From assembly GCF_000725805.1 (NCBI RefSeq), contig NZ_JOFT01000009.1:189486-253485 (forward strand): a DNA stretch of 64,000 nucleotides, in the 5' to 3' direction. The notes beneath the pieces are model-generated. The model was not told the DNA's origin. It made no database searches and was given only the letters and a program-made list of their open reading frames with translations. The first letter of the stretch is position 1; each line of letters begins with the position of its first letter. The translations under genes were made by a program, and so were the position numbers. The stretch is from Streptomyces xanthophaeus (lineage in GTDB: Bacteria; Actinomycetota; Actinomycetes; Streptomycetales; Streptomycetaceae). Positions 42,160 through 50,794 of this stretch are shown one piece after another.

Positions 42160-43062
42160 TCAGCGGCGGCGGCGCAGGGCGCGGCCGAGGACCACTGCCG
42201 AAGCGAGGGCGAGCGCGGCGGCCGGGGCGATCCAGCGCAGGCTCTCCCCGGCGGTGGCCGCGGCGGGCGCCGGCACCGGGGCGTACCGGCCGCGCGGAGG
42301 AGCGTGGTCCACCTCCTCGGCGCTGCGGCCGATCATGGTGCGGCGGGCGTGGGCGGCCTCGGCCGGGGGCCGCACCGCTCCGGATCCGCCCAGGTCGGTC
42401 AACTCGGCGTCCAGGAAGGGGTCCAGGGAGGGCGGCGGCACATCGGTCTCGAACACGGTCGCGGTGACCTCGGTGACCTCGTCCTGTGTCCCGTCCGTCC
42501 CGGTGCCCGCGGCTTCGGCCTCTTCGGCTTCCGCCTCGGCCACGGGGTCGTCCTCCTCGGGCCCGGCCCCTCCCTGCCCGTCCGCGTCCTCCGCGGCGGC
42601 TGCGGCGGTCCCGTCGGCCCCGGGTGTCCCGGCGGCCGCCACCGCGGCCAGCTGTTCGGCGGCCCGCTCCAGCAGCCTGCGCACGGCGGTGCCGGTGGCC
42701 TGCGGGGTGAAGGCCGCGGCGCGTCCGTCGGCGGTTCCCTCGGCGGTGAGATCCAGCCGGGTGCCTCCGGTCACCTCGGTCAGTCGCACGGCGAGGGACA
42801 GCTTCACCGCTCCCGTGCCCCGGACCTCCGTGCCCCCGCCCTCGACGACGAAGTGGCCGGGGTCCCGTTCGGCCAGCGACAGCGCGCCCCGGTAGGTCAC
42901 GGTGTGGCCGCCGACGCGGACCTTCAGCCGGCCCGCGAGCGGCCCGGACCCGCTGTCGGCGTCCTGCTGGAGCCCCGGTACGCACCGGGCCACCGAGGCG
43001 GGGTCGCGCAGCACGGCGCGGAGGTCGTTGGCCGGTACCGGAACGAACACCTGATGCTCCAT
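42160..43062 (-). CDS. SRPBCC (CoxG-like) protein with C-terminal membrane anchor
   Basis: The first 150 residues resemble CoxG/SRPBCC domains (HQVFVPVPANDLRAVLRDPA, VARCVPGLQQD, GRLKVRVGGHTVTYRGALSL), a fold that binds hydrophobic ligands. Residues about 150-275 are an acidic Ala/Glu/Asp-rich linker, and the last 25 residues are a membrane helix followed by RRRR, so the protein is tail-anchored with the domain in the cytoplasm. The ligand is unknown. It is 57 bases downstream of the spermidine-synthase-like gene and 36 bases upstream of the epimerase-like gene. Confidence 0.8.
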   Translation of the reverse strand: MEHQVFVPVPANDLRAVLRDPASVARCVPGLQQDADSGSGPLAGRLKVRVGGHTVTYRGALSLAERDPGHFVVEGGGTEVRGTGAVKLSLAVRLTEVTGGTRLDLTAEGTADGRAAAFTPQATGTAVRRLLERAAEQLAAVAAAGTPGADGTAAAAAEDADGQGGAGPEEDDPVAEAEAEEAEAAGTGTDGTQDEVTEVTATVFETDVPPPSLDPFLDAELTDLGGSGAVRPPAEAAHARRTMIGRSAEEVDHAPPRGRYAPVPAPAAATAGESLRWIAPAAALALASAVVLGRALRRRR

Positions 43063-43119
43063 GTGGTCGAGCCTACCGAGGAGTCCCCTTTCCGTCCCCG
43101 GTCCGGCGCCGACACCAGG

Positions 43120-44763
43120 TCACGAATACCTCGGGTGCGGCAGGGTCGACGGCGGGAGCCCGGGCACGCGGGTCCGTTCGGTGTCCCGTGCGGCGTCCTC
43201 CAGGGAGCGGGTCGACACCGACCTCGGCCCGGGGGCGCCGTCGTCCACGCGCAGCTGGGGGACCTGGTCGCGGGCGGCCAGCACCAGGCCCCAGTCCTGG
43301 GGCGGTGCGGAGGCCCCTCCGAGCGGGGTGCGGTCGGGGCCGGCGGCGAAGCCGGAGAGCCGGCCGCCCGCGCTGTACGGGGCGGTCCGCAGGCCCGCGG
43401 CCCGGAGCGTGGACTCCACCGTCCAGTACGTGCGCGGGCGCGTGGCCAGGGGCCCGGCGTGCACCGCGAGGCGGCCGCCGGGGCGCAGGGCCCGCGCGGC
43501 GAGCCCGTAGAACTCCTGCGAGTACAGCTTGGTGCTCGGGGTGATGCCCGGGTCGGGGAGGTCGGAGACGATCACGTCGAACCGGTCCCGTGCGCCCGGT
43601 CCGCGCAGCCAGCGGAAGGCGTCCTGGGTGACGACCACCAGGCGCGGGTCCCCGTAGGCCCCGGCGTTGAGCGCGGAGAGCATCGGGTCGGTGCGCGCAA
43701 GGCGGACCACGCCGGGGTCGAGCTCGACGACGGTGACGGAGGCGACGTCCCGGTAGCGCAGCACCTCGCGGGCGGCGAGCCCGTCCCCGCCGCCGAGGAC
43801 CAGGACGCGGGCGTGCGGGCCGGTCATCGCCGGGTGGACCAGGGCCTCGTGGTAGCGGTACTCGTCGTACCCGCTGACGCGCAGCCGCCCGTCGAGGTAC
43901 AGGTCCAGGGAGCGCGGGGAGCCGGTGCCGGGACCGGTGATCACCAGTTCCTGCACCCCGGTCTGCACGGCGACCCGCACCTCGCCGCCGTACACGGCCC
44001 GCCGGGCGAGCCGCTCGAAGTCGTCGGCGAGGACGGTCGCGGAGGCCAGCACCGCCAGCACGGTCACGTTCGCGGCGATCAGCGTCCAGCGGCAGCGCGG
44101 GCTCAGGTCGCGGCGGAACAGCCACAGCACCAGTCCGCCGCCGACGGCCGCGTTGACGGTGCCGGTGAACATAGCTCCGGTGAGCTGCCCGAGCACCGGC
44201 AGCAGCAGGAACGGAAAGGCGAGGCCGCCGACCAGGGCGCCCACGTAGTCGGCGGCGAACAGGTCGGCGACGGCCCCGCCCGCGTCCTGTCTGCGGATGC
44301 GCTGGATGAGGACCATCAGCAGGGGGATCTCCGCCCCGATGAGCACCCCGATGGCGAAGGAGAAGGCGACGAGCGCGGGCCGGGACTCCCCCAGCCAGGC
44401 GAAGCTCGCGTACAGCGCGGTCGCGGACAGTCCGCCGAGCAGGGCGAGCCCGGCCTCGATCATGCCGAAGCCGAAGGCGGGACGCCGTCGCAGGCGTTTG
44501 GCGAGCAGGGAGCCGACGCCCATGGCGAAGACCATGACGGACAGGACGACCGACGCCTGGGTGACGGAATCGCCGATGAGGTAGGAGCCCAGGGCAAGCA
44601 GCTCCAGTTCGTACACCAGCCCGCAGGCGGCGCACACGAAGACGGTGGCCAGGACGAGGAGTCGGCCGGTCCGGGGCCGTACGGGGAGGGCGGCCGGGAC
44701 GGCCGTGGCGCCCCTCGGCTCCGGAGCCGGAAGCACCCGGCGCGGGACGGAACGGTCGATCAT
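43120..44763 (-). CDS. membrane-spanning spermidine synthase-like aminopropyltransferase
   Basis: The 547-residue protein has an N-terminal half with about seven membrane helices (from [20 protein letters not shown] to about residue 255) and a cytoplasmic spermidine-synthase-type domain. The latter has [40 protein letters not shown] (AdoMet-type loop), [36 protein letters not shown] and [20 protein letters not shown]. The usual catalytic Asp region D-x-x-D-P is present as DLPDP. This fused architecture is common in actinobacteria and its true substrate is often unclear. The C-terminal 60 residues are Pro/Arg-rich. Confidence 0.85.
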   Translation of the reverse strand: MIDRSVPRRVLPAPEPRGATAVPAALPVRPRTGRLLVLATVFVCAACGLVYELELLALGSYLIGDSVTQASVVLSVMVFAMGVGSLLAKRLRRRPAFGFGMIEAGLALLGGLSATALYASFAWLGESRPALVAFSFAIGVLIGAEIPLLMVLIQRIRRQDAGGAVADLFAADYVGALVGGLAFPFLLLPVLGQLTGAMFTGTVNAAVGGGLVLWLFRRDLSPRCRWTLIAANVTVLAVLASATVLADDFERLARRAVYGGEVRVAVQTGVQELVITGPGTGSPRSLDLYLDGRLRVSGYDEYRYHEALVHPAMTGPHARVLVLGGGDGLAAREVLRYRDVASVTVVELDPGVVRLARTDPMLSALNAGAYGDPRLVVVTQDAFRWLRGPGARDRFDVIVSDLPDPGITPSTKLYSQEFYGLAARALRPGGRLAVHAGPLATRPRTYWTVESTLRAAGLRTAPYSAGGRLSGFAAGPDRTPLGGASAPPQDWGLVLAARDQVPQLRVDDGAPGPRSVSTRSLEDAARDTERTRVPGLPPSTLPHPRYS

Positions 44764-44899
44764 GAAGCGAACCGTACGTCACCGCCCACTTCCACCCGGT
44801 CACCCACATGGGTGCAAGTGGCGCACTGTTCCAGCCAGTTGGCGTAACCGGTACGCAACGTCCGCACCCGGGGCCGCCCCCGGGCCCGGCCGGCCGCCG

Positions 44900-45448
44900 C
44901 TACAGCAGTGCGGGCGACTCCACGGACGCCGCGGCGGTGGCGCCCATCCGTACCCCGACCCGCGTCCTGGTGGCCACGAGCTGGCCTTCTTGCGGATACG
45001 CGTGCCAGGTCCGCCAGCGCACCTGGCCCTCGTAGCGCTGGGCCAGCATGGCGGTGAAGGCGTGCGGGCTGCCCGGGAAGGTGCCCGCTAGCCCGTTCGG
45101 GTGGTCGGCCACCAGCGCGAGCAGCTCCTGGGCCCGTCCGGCGAAGGAGCCCTGGGAGAGGGTCTCGACCCGCGCGGCGAACTCGTACTCCCAGTCCCCC
45201 ACCCGCTTGGCCACACCCAGGGGCAGCGGCGTGCTGCTGCCGGGCATGCAGGCGACCGTCTCCGAGCAGAGCACCTCGTCCTCCTCCAGAAGTACCTGGT
45301 GGGAGGCCCCGAGCAGGCGCAACTCCACTTTCGCCCCGTCCAGTTCGAGGTTCAGTACGGCCAGGGCGGGCAGCCGGTCCCGCCCCAGAGCCCAGGCGAG
45401 GTCGGCGGCACGCGTGTCGGTATAGGTGGTCTGGAGGGTCGTGAGCAT
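44900..45448 (-). CDS. DUF2617 family protein
   Basis: The ATG at 45448 with GGAG eight bases upstream gives 182 residues starting MLTTLQTTYTDTRAADLAWA. A longer frame exists but its extra 41 residues look non-coding. Conserved-looking features are LPALAVLNLELDGAKVELRL, LLGASHQVLLEEDEVLCSET, ACMPG and QVRWRTWHAYPQEGQLVATR. This matches DUF2617, found across Streptomyces. The fold may be ligand- or nucleotide-binding, but nothing is established. It is a single-gene unit. Confidence 0.85.
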   Translation of the reverse strand: MLTTLQTTYTDTRAADLAWALGRDRLPALAVLNLELDGAKVELRLLGASHQVLLEEDEVLCSETVACMPGSSTPLPLGVAKRVGDWEYEFAARVETLSQGSFAGRAQELLALVADHPNGLAGTFPGSPHAFTAMLAQRYEGQVRWRTWHAYPQEGQLVATRTRVGVRMGATAAASVESPALL

Positions 45449-45772
45449 GAGTCGGCTCCGCAAACGCGCGAGGGAGATGGGCCGGGGCCCGCCAGCGGTA
45501 GTCAACGGGTGGGGGGACACCGGCACGGGTCCACAGGAAGTCCAGGGAGGTCCGAGGACTGGTCTACTCAACCGAGGGAATCATGAAAGGCACGGCACTC
45601 ACAGCGCTTTTACCCAACTTGAAGGGGTTTACATCCCCCCGGGGGCTACCCAGTTCACGTGTTCAACGAGTTGCGTACCGCGCGTCGTGGTGCATGGCGA
45701 ACGAGAAGACGCCCGACGGAAGTTACACCGCCGGGCGCCCCCCTTTTCGCAGGCGGTTCCCGCTGCCCCGTG
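45449..45772. other. 324-base intergenic region with DasR-like half site
   Basis: No convincing gene is seen. It contains the promoter side of the DUF2617 gene, a CCCCCCGGGGG palindromic run at 45636-45646, and ACTGGTCTACTCAACC at 45558-45573, which shares the first nine bases (12 of 16 overall) with the DasR site consensus as I recall it. The terminator of the small Cys-rich gene lies at 45710-45737. Confidence 0.5.
45710..45737 (-). terminator. hairpin downstream of the Cys/Gly/Ser-rich small gene
   Basis: A 10-bp stem (45710-45719 with 45728-45737) has one position that pairs as G-U only when transcribed from the minus strand, which points to use by the leftward gene ending at 45773. The sequence after the stem on that strand is TCTTCTCG, a weak pyrimidine tract. 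Confidence 0.55.
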
Positions 45773-46039
45773 TCAGCTGGAACCGCAGCCCCCGCCGCCA
45801 CAGGACGAGGACGATCCACAGGAGGACGATCCGCTCGAACAGGAGCTCGAAGAACCCGAGGACCCGGACGAGGCACCGCCCGCCCACCAGCTGCTGGAGC
45901 CGGAACCGGAGCTGGAGCCGGACTTGCTGCCGGAGCCGTACTTGTGCCCGACCACCACGCCCCGGCTCACGGACCGGACCGCCAGGGTCACGACGAAAGC
46001 GAAGATCAAAAGCCCGATCACAATGAAGACGAACACCAC
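45773..46039 (-). CDS. small single-pass membrane protein with Gly/Ser/Cys-rich tail (88 aa)
   Basis: The GTG at 46039-46037 has GAGGGGG five bases upstream. Longer frames upstream lack a ribosome-binding site. Residues 1-22 are one membrane helix (MVFVFIVIGLLIFAFVVTLA), followed by RSVSRGVVVGHKYGSGS. The rest is a Gly/Ser run with a Trp-Trp pair and four Cys near the end (CSS, CGSSSSC, CGSS). This could be metal-binding, crosslinked or lipid-associated, but no family is recognised. It diverges from the aminotransferase gene. Codon use is normal. Confidence 0.65.
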   Translation of the reverse strand: MVFVFIVIGLLIFAFVVTLAVRSVSRGVVVGHKYGSGSKSGSSSGSGSSSWWAGGASSGSSGSSSSCSSGSSSCGSSSSCGGGGCGSS

Positions 46040-46167
46040 GTCCGCCCCCTCTCTCACGCCCCGGTCTTCCCGGGGGAGCGGGATCCCCGCGTCCCGCGTG
46101 ACAGGGGGATGCCCGCAGGCCACGCGGCCCAAAGCACACTTGAGCAAGTCCAGAGGTTCCCCGCAGG

Positions 46168-47361
46168 ATGGCGCCCATGACCGCACCCGTGAGCAGCAAC
46201 CGCCCCTTCCTGAACCGCCGGCTGGCGGCCTTCGGCACCACGATCTTCGCGGAGATGTCCACGCTGGCCGCCCGCACCGGGTCCATCAACCTCGGCCAGG
46301 GCTTCCCCGACACCGACGGCCCGGCCGAGATCGCCGAGGCGGCCTCCCGCGCGGTCCTCACGGGCCTGGGCAACCAGTACCCGCCCGGCCCCGGCATCCC
46401 CGAGCTGCGCACCGCGATCGCCGCGCACCAGCAGCGCTTCTACGGCCTGTCCTACGACCCCGACACGGAGGTCCTGGTCACGGCGGGTGCCACCGAGGCC
46501 ATCGCGGCCTCCCTCCTGGCCCTGCTGGAACCGGGTGACGAGGTCATCGCCCTGGAGCCGTTCTACGACTCGTACGCGGCCTGCATCGCCATGGCCGGCG
46601 CCGTACGGGTCCCCGTCACCCTGCGCCCGCACGCCGGGGCCTTCACACTGGACCTGGACGAACTGCGCGCCGCGGTCACGCCGCGCACCCGCCTGCTGCT
46701 CCTGAACACCCCGCACAACCCGACCGGCACGGTCCTCACCCCGGCCGAGCTGGCGGCCGTCGCCGAGCTGGCGGTGGAACGCGACCTGCTGGTCGTCACG
46801 GACGAGGTCTACGAGCACCTGGTCTTCGAGGGCGCCCACGTCCCCCTCGCGGGCCTGCCCGGCATGCGCGAGCGCACGGTCACCATCTCCTCTGCCGGCA
46901 AGACCTACTCCTTCACGGGCTGGAAGGTCGGCTGGGTGACGGCGCCCCCGGAGCTGGTCACGGCGGTCCGCTCGGCCAAGCAGTTCCTCACCTACGTCTC
47001 CTCCGGCCCCTTCCAGTACGCGATCGCCGAGGCCCTGGCCCTGCCCGACGCGTACTACGAGAACCTGCGCACCGACCTCGCCGCCAAGCGCGACCTGCTC
47101 TCCGACGGCCTCGCCGCGGCCGGCTTCGAGGTCTACCGCCCCCAGGGCACGTACTTCGTCACCACCGACATCACCCCGCTCGGCGAGAAGGACGGCCTCG
47201 CCTTCTGCCGCGCCCTGCCCGAGCGCTGCGGCGTGGTCGCCATCCCGAACCAGGTCTTCTACGACGACAAGTCCGCCGGCGCCACCCAGGTCCGCTGGGC
47301 CTTCTGCAAGCGCACCGAAGTCCTCCAAGAGGCCGTGGCGAGGCTGCGGCGGCTGCGCTGA
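46168..47361 (+). CDS. class I/II PLP-dependent aminotransferase (DapC / kynurenine aminotransferase-like)
   Basis: The 397-residue protein has INLGQGFPDTDGPAEIAEAA, NQYPPGPGIPELRTAIAAHQ, LVTAGATEAIAASLLALLEP, LLLNTPHNPTGTVLTPAEL with the Asn for PLP O3', VVTDEVYEHLVFEG and ISSAGKTYSFTGWKVGW with the Schiff-base Lys. This subgroup includes N-succinyldiaminopimelate aminotransferase, methionine aminotransferases and kynurenine aminotransferases, and the sequence does not choose between them. A second ATG at 46177 is also possible. It is divergent from the Cys-rich small gene and convergent with a membrane-protein gene. Confidence 0.88.
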   Translation: MAPMTAPVSSNRPFLNRRLAAFGTTIFAEMSTLAARTGSINLGQGFPDTDGPAEIAEAASRAVLTGLGNQYPPGPGIPELRTAIAAHQQRFYGLSYDPDTEVLVTAGATEAIAASLLALLEPGDEVIALEPFYDSYAACIAMAGAVRVPVTLRPHAGAFTLDLDELRAAVTPRTRLLLLNTPHNPTGTVLTPAELAAVAELAVERDLLVVTDEVYEHLVFEGAHVPLAGLPGMRERTVTISSAGKTYSFTGWKVGWVTAPPELVTAVRSAKQFLTYVSSGPFQYAIAEALALPDAYYENLRTDLAAKRDLLSDGLAAAGFEVYRPQGTYFVTTDITPLGEKDGLAFCRALPERCGVVAIPNQVFYDDKSAGATQVRWAFCKRTEVLQEAVARLRRLR

Positions 47362-47377
47362 GGCGGCTCCGGCGGGG

Positions 47378-47992
47378 TCAGGAGACCTCCGCACGGTCGT
47401 CCTGGCGGGGTGGCGGGCCCGGGAGGAGCAGGGCCGTCAGCCACAGGGCGGCCGTGACGGCCAGGGCCGGGACGTCGCCCGGGGCCCGGATGGACCAGGC
47501 CCAGAGTTCCGGTTCGCCGGTCGGGCCCACGCCCAGCAGGAGGGTCGGCCCGAAGGTGCCCAGCGGCAGCAGCCAGGCCAGGCCGCTGCCGAAGAGGCGG
47601 GCGCTGATCACGGCCAGGCCCAGGTAGCCCGCGGCGTTGCGCGCCGAGGCCGCGAACACCTCCGCGGGCAGGCCCGACAGCATCGGCAGGGCCGCGAGCA
47701 CCACGGCCAGCAGGGTCAGCGCGACCAGGTGCAGCCGGCGGAAGCCCTGCACGGGCTGGGCGGCGGTGTGTTCGAGGTCCGCCATGGGCGAGTGGAAGGT
47801 GGTGCCGAGGACCACCGCGTAGGCGACGGGCGCGACCGCCGCCACCGGGATGCTGAAGTCGACCAGGTACCGGAAGTCCGGGAAGTCGACCCGGGTCCCG
47901 GTGAACACCACGGTGGCCACGGCCACGGCCAGCGCCGCCAGCGCCGCACGGGGCAGGTTGCGGCTGCGCGCGTAGGCGAGGACGGGGTTCAC
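47378..47992 (-). CDS. integral membrane protein of ABC transporter operon (204 aa)
   Basis: The GTG start overlaps the stop of the upstream permease gene (GTGA). Five or six membrane helices fill the sequence (LPRAALAALAVAVATVVFTG, VAAVAPVAYAVVLGTTF, LVALTLLAVVLAALPMLSGL, LLPLGTFGPTLLLGVGPTG, LAVTAALWLTALLLPG). No motif is recognised. Tight coupling with the ATPase and large permease genes suggests it is part of the same transporter or is its cargo-related partner. Confidence 0.75.
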   Translation of the reverse strand: MNPVLAYARSRNLPRAALAALAVAVATVVFTGTRVDFPDFRYLVDFSIPVAAVAPVAYAVVLGTTFHSPMADLEHTAAQPVQGFRRLHLVALTLLAVVLAALPMLSGLPAEVFAASARNAAGYLGLAVISARLFGSGLAWLLPLGTFGPTLLLGVGPTGEPELWAWSIRAPGDVPALAVTAALWLTALLLPGPPPRQDDRAEVS

Positions 47993-49287
47993 CGGGGCAG
48001 CGGGGGGACGGGGCGGCAGGCGCCGATCTCGCCCGCGGCCGCGCTGATCCACGCGTCGCGGTCCGCCTGCGGGGCCTTCAGGACGCCCTCCAGCGTGGCC
48101 GCGAACTCCTCCCCGTAGTACGGGACGCCGGCCTGGGCCCGGCTGTGGATCACGGCCTGGAAGAGGAAGGTGTCCGGCAGCCCGCCGAGCTCCGCGAGCG
48201 GGAACGGCTCGCAGCCGGGCGCGGGCTGCGGGAGCGCGGCGTCGAGCATCGCCGAGGTCAGGGTGGCGGTGTCGACGACGGGCCGGTAGACGGGCAGCTC
48301 CGTGCTGTACGGGCCGCTGGGGCGCAGCCCGGTCTGGTAGAAGCTGCGGTTGAGGCCGGTGAGCGGGCCCAGGGCCTGGTCCACCTTCCGGGTGGCCGCC
48401 TCGACCTGGGGCATCAGGTGCCGGTCGGACGGCCACAGGCAGGCCTTCGTACGCCCCTCCGTGACACAGGCGGGCTCCGCGGGCTGCGGGGTCCGCAGCG
48501 CCCAGAACGGGTCGGGCGCCGGGGCCCGGTAGGTCAGCAGCACGCCCCCGGCCACGGCCGCGGCCAAGGCCACGGGCAGGACCGCGAACAGCCGCGGCGC
48601 GACCACCGGGCGGCGGACCAGCGCGGGCAGGGCCAGCAGGGCGAGCGCCGCGGCGCCGCACCAGGCGGTGGCGACGAGCAGGCGCGTGGTGTGGGGGCGG
48701 AAGGTGGCGTCCCAGTGTTCGTCGATGGCGGGGAAGAGGTTGCCCACCGGGCTCTCCGGCACGAAGGCGAACACCACGAACGCCAGGTACCAGAGCACGC
48801 CCATCGCGGGGGCGGTGATCCGGGACGGCAACAGGGTGCCGGCGGCCACGCCCGCGGCGATCTGGAAGGCGATCATCACTGCGCCCAGCAGCAGCGGGGT
48901 CCACACCGGCTCGGTGACCTCGCTGACGCCCGCGGTGCGCCAGAACGCGACGGCGGTCATCAGCGCGTACCCGGCCAGGGCCCACAGCCAGGCCGCGGCC
49001 CACAGCAGCAGGGCCTGCGACCAGCCGCCGCGGGGGGCGGTGTCGGCCCAGGTCCGGGTACGGGTGCGGTGGGCGCGGCCCGCGGTCCATGCCGCGGCGG
49101 CGCTCATCAGGGAGCCCGTCACGATCACGCCGAACACCTGGACCTTGATGCTCGCCTGGTTCCACCAGCCGATCCAGTCGCTGGTCGCGGCGTCCTCGGA
49201 GGCCAGGTACCAGACGCCGGCGACGGCCGTCAGCAGGGCCACCTTGCCCGCCTCGCCCCGGCGCATCTCGTGCAGCAGGACGCGCAT
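47989..49287 (-). CDS. ABC transporter membrane subunit with extracytoplasmic domain
   Basis: The ATG at 49287 overlaps the ATPase stop (ATGA), giving 432 residues; longer upstream frames are spurious. The first 260 residues hold about six membrane helices (VALLTAVAGVWYLASEDA, VQVFGVIVTGSLMSAAAAW, LLLGAVMIAFQIAAGVAAG, GVLWYLAFVVFAFVPESP). About 170 residues outside follow with four Cys in pairs (ACVTEGRTKACLWPSDRH, GCEPF, GACRP). Related Streptomyces permeases export peptides or antibiotics, but the substrate is unknown. Confidence 0.75.
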   Translation of the reverse strand: MRVLLHEMRRGEAGKVALLTAVAGVWYLASEDAATSDWIGWWNQASIKVQVFGVIVTGSLMSAAAAWTAGRAHRTRTRTWADTAPRGGWSQALLLWAAAWLWALAGYALMTAVAFWRTAGVSEVTEPVWTPLLLGAVMIAFQIAAGVAAGTLLPSRITAPAMGVLWYLAFVVFAFVPESPVGNLFPAIDEHWDATFRPHTTRLLVATAWCGAAALALLALPALVRRPVVAPRLFAVLPVALAAAVAGGVLLTYRAPAPDPFWALRTPQPAEPACVTEGRTKACLWPSDRHLMPQVEAATRKVDQALGPLTGLNRSFYQTGLRPSGPYSTELPVYRPVVDTATLTSAMLDAALPQPAPGCEPFPLAELGGLPDTFLFQAVIHSRAQAGVPYYGEEFAATLEGVLKAPQADRDAWISAAAGEIGACRPVPPLPR

Positions 49288-50084
49288 CACAGCCGGACCC
49301 CGTTGCGCTCCACGACGGCCAGGTAGCCGCCCTCCACGGTGGAGCCGCTGACGGTTTCCCCGTCGTGCCCCGGGGCCTGCGCGCACAGCTCGGCCGCGGT
49401 GCCGGTGAACCGCACGCGGCCTTCCAGCAGGACCGAGACGCGGTCGCACACGTGGGCGACGTCCTCGGCCAGATGCGTGCTCATGACCACCGCGGACCGC
49501 TCTCCCAGTTCCCGGATGAGGGTGCGGAAGCCGATGCGCTGGGCGGGGTCGAGGCCCACCGTCGGCTCGTCCAGCAGGACCAGCGCGGGCCGGTTGACGA
49601 CCGCCTGCGCGATCCCGGCCCGGCGCAGCATGCCGCCGGAGAGCTCCCCCATGCGCCGGCCGGCGTACTTCTCCAGCTCCACCAGCCGCAGGGCCTCGCG
49701 GGTGCGTTCGCGCCGCTCCCCGGCGGGCACCTTGCGCAGCCAGGCGGCGTACTCGACGAACTCCTCGACCGTGAAGCGCGGGTAGTAGCCGAAGGACTGC
49801 GGCAGGACGCCGATGCGCTCGCGCAGCCGGCGGGTGCGCGCGCGGCCGTCCGATCGCTCGCCGAGCAGGGACACCGTCCCGGCGTGCGGTGTGCGGGCGG
49901 TGCTCAGCAGGGAGAGCAGGGTGGTCTTGCCCGCTCCGTTCGGACCGAGGAGGGCGGTGGTGCCGGAGGCGAACCCGGCGCTGACGCCGTCGAGGGCGAC
50001 CACGGTCTTGTAGCGGACCGTGGCGCCCTCGACGGCCGCGACCGGCGTGGAGCCGGCCGCGGCGCTGTCACTGTCGACGGACAC
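49287..50084 (-). CDS. ABC transporter ATP-binding protein
   Basis: The 265 residues have Walker A LLGPNGAGKTTLLSLL, Q-loop IGVLPQSFGYYPRFTVEEFV, signature GELSGGMLRRAGIAQA, Walker B ALVLLDEPTVGLDPAQR and switch His in VMSTHLAEDV. It belongs to the CcmA/DrrA-like exporter branch. It is the first gene of a three-gene unit with two membrane genes, overlapping the next by ATGA. It hydrolyses ATP to drive transport of an unknown substrate. It lies 11 bases after the stop of the secreted protein gene and could be transcribed with it. Confidence 0.92.
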   Translation of the reverse strand: MSVDSDSAAAGSTPVAAVEGATVRYKTVVALDGVSAGFASGTTALLGPNGAGKTTLLSLLSTARTPHAGTVSLLGERSDGRARTRRLRERIGVLPQSFGYYPRFTVEEFVEYAAWLRKVPAGERRERTREALRLVELEKYAGRRMGELSGGMLRRAGIAQAVVNRPALVLLDEPTVGLDPAQRIGFRTLIRELGERSAVVMSTHLAEDVAHVCDRVSVLLEGRVRFTGTAAELCAQAPGHDGETVSGSTVEGGYLAVVERNGVRL

Positions 50085-50095
50085 AGTTTCCTTGA

Positions 50096-50503
50096 TCAGT
50101 TCTCGGCGGCCACGAAGCCGTAGGCGCGGCTTCCGGGGATCCCGGCCCAGGTGGCCTTGGTGTAGTACTTCCCGCCGGTGGTCGTGCCCCCGTAGGAGCC
50201 GCAGCCGTAGGCGGAGGAGTAGTTCTTCGACACCGAGGCGATCTTCGGGTCCGGCATGAGGTTCTTGTCCTGGTAGACGTAACCGGAGAAGGTCTGCGTC
50301 TGGGACGCCGGGACGTCGCCACAGGCCTTGGCGTGGCCGGAACCGGGCCCGTTCCAGCGGTCGCCGTCCTCCTTGGAACCGGCGGTCGCAATCGAGAACG
50401 GGAGCCGGCTGTTGGTGATCTCCCCGGCGGCCGCGATGCCAACCGGAAGGGCCAGTACCGCGGTCAGGCCCACCACGGCTATTCGCTTGCGCGTGTGCGT
50501 CAT
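50096..50503 (-). CDS. secreted protein with signal peptide, lactococcin-972-like in pattern
   Basis: The ATG with a GGGGGAAG ribosome-binding site gives 135 residues. Residues 1-27 are a signal peptide (MTHTRKRIAVVGLTAVLALP, then VGIAAAGE). The mature part is about 108 residues, Gly/Ser/Tyr/Lys-rich, with three segments (KEDGDRWNGPGSGHAKACGD, TFSGYVYQDKN, YSSAYGCGSYGGTTTGGKYY) and two Cys. The combination of a small secreted Gly/Tyr-rich protein beside an ABC transporter with a large Cys-containing permease resembles lactococcin 972-type bacteriocin loci. This is a tentative comparison from memory and may be wrong. Confidence 0.7.
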   Translation of the reverse strand: MTHTRKRIAVVGLTAVLALPVGIAAAGEITNSRLPFSIATAGSKEDGDRWNGPGSGHAKACGDVPASQTQTFSGYVYQDKNLMPDPKIASVSKNYSSAYGCGSYGGTTTGGKYYTKATWAGIPGSRAYGFVAAEN

Positions 50504-50661
50504 GTTCTTCCCCCTGAGTTGAGAGCTTTGCACTGACAACGGGAGCGACCGTAACCGTCGAATGATCCCCTCCGGGTGACCGTCGTCACACAGGAGCACC
50601 GTCGGCCGAAAACCGCCCCTTACACCCCCCGCTGACCGCATCAAATGCCTTGGCACCCAGG

Positions 50662-50678
50662 TCAATTGGCGCAATTGA
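50662..50678. promoter_or_regulatory. inverted repeat TCAATTG-GCG-CAATTGA
   Basis: Perfect 7-base arms around a three-base centre lie in the 291-base gap between the secreted protein gene and the divergent mannosyltransferase-like gene. It is unusually AT-rich for this genome and sits 117 bases before the mannosyltransferase start. It is a plausible operator for one or both genes, with an unknown regulator. Confidence 0.45.
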
Positions 50679-50794
50679 TGTACACGCGTCCTTGCGGGAC
50701 CTGTGAAGCCGGTGTGAAGCTGGCGCCCTCGCACGTGCCCGAAGCTCCCGTCGCCGGACGGGTGTGCAGATGCAGAGCGGAAGAGTCGGGGGAC

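Noticed and set aside
40684..44847. Plus-strand frame of 1387 codons
   Set aside because: It is antisense to pyrE, the epimerase-like, SRPBCC and aminopropyltransferase genes, all of which have clear domains.
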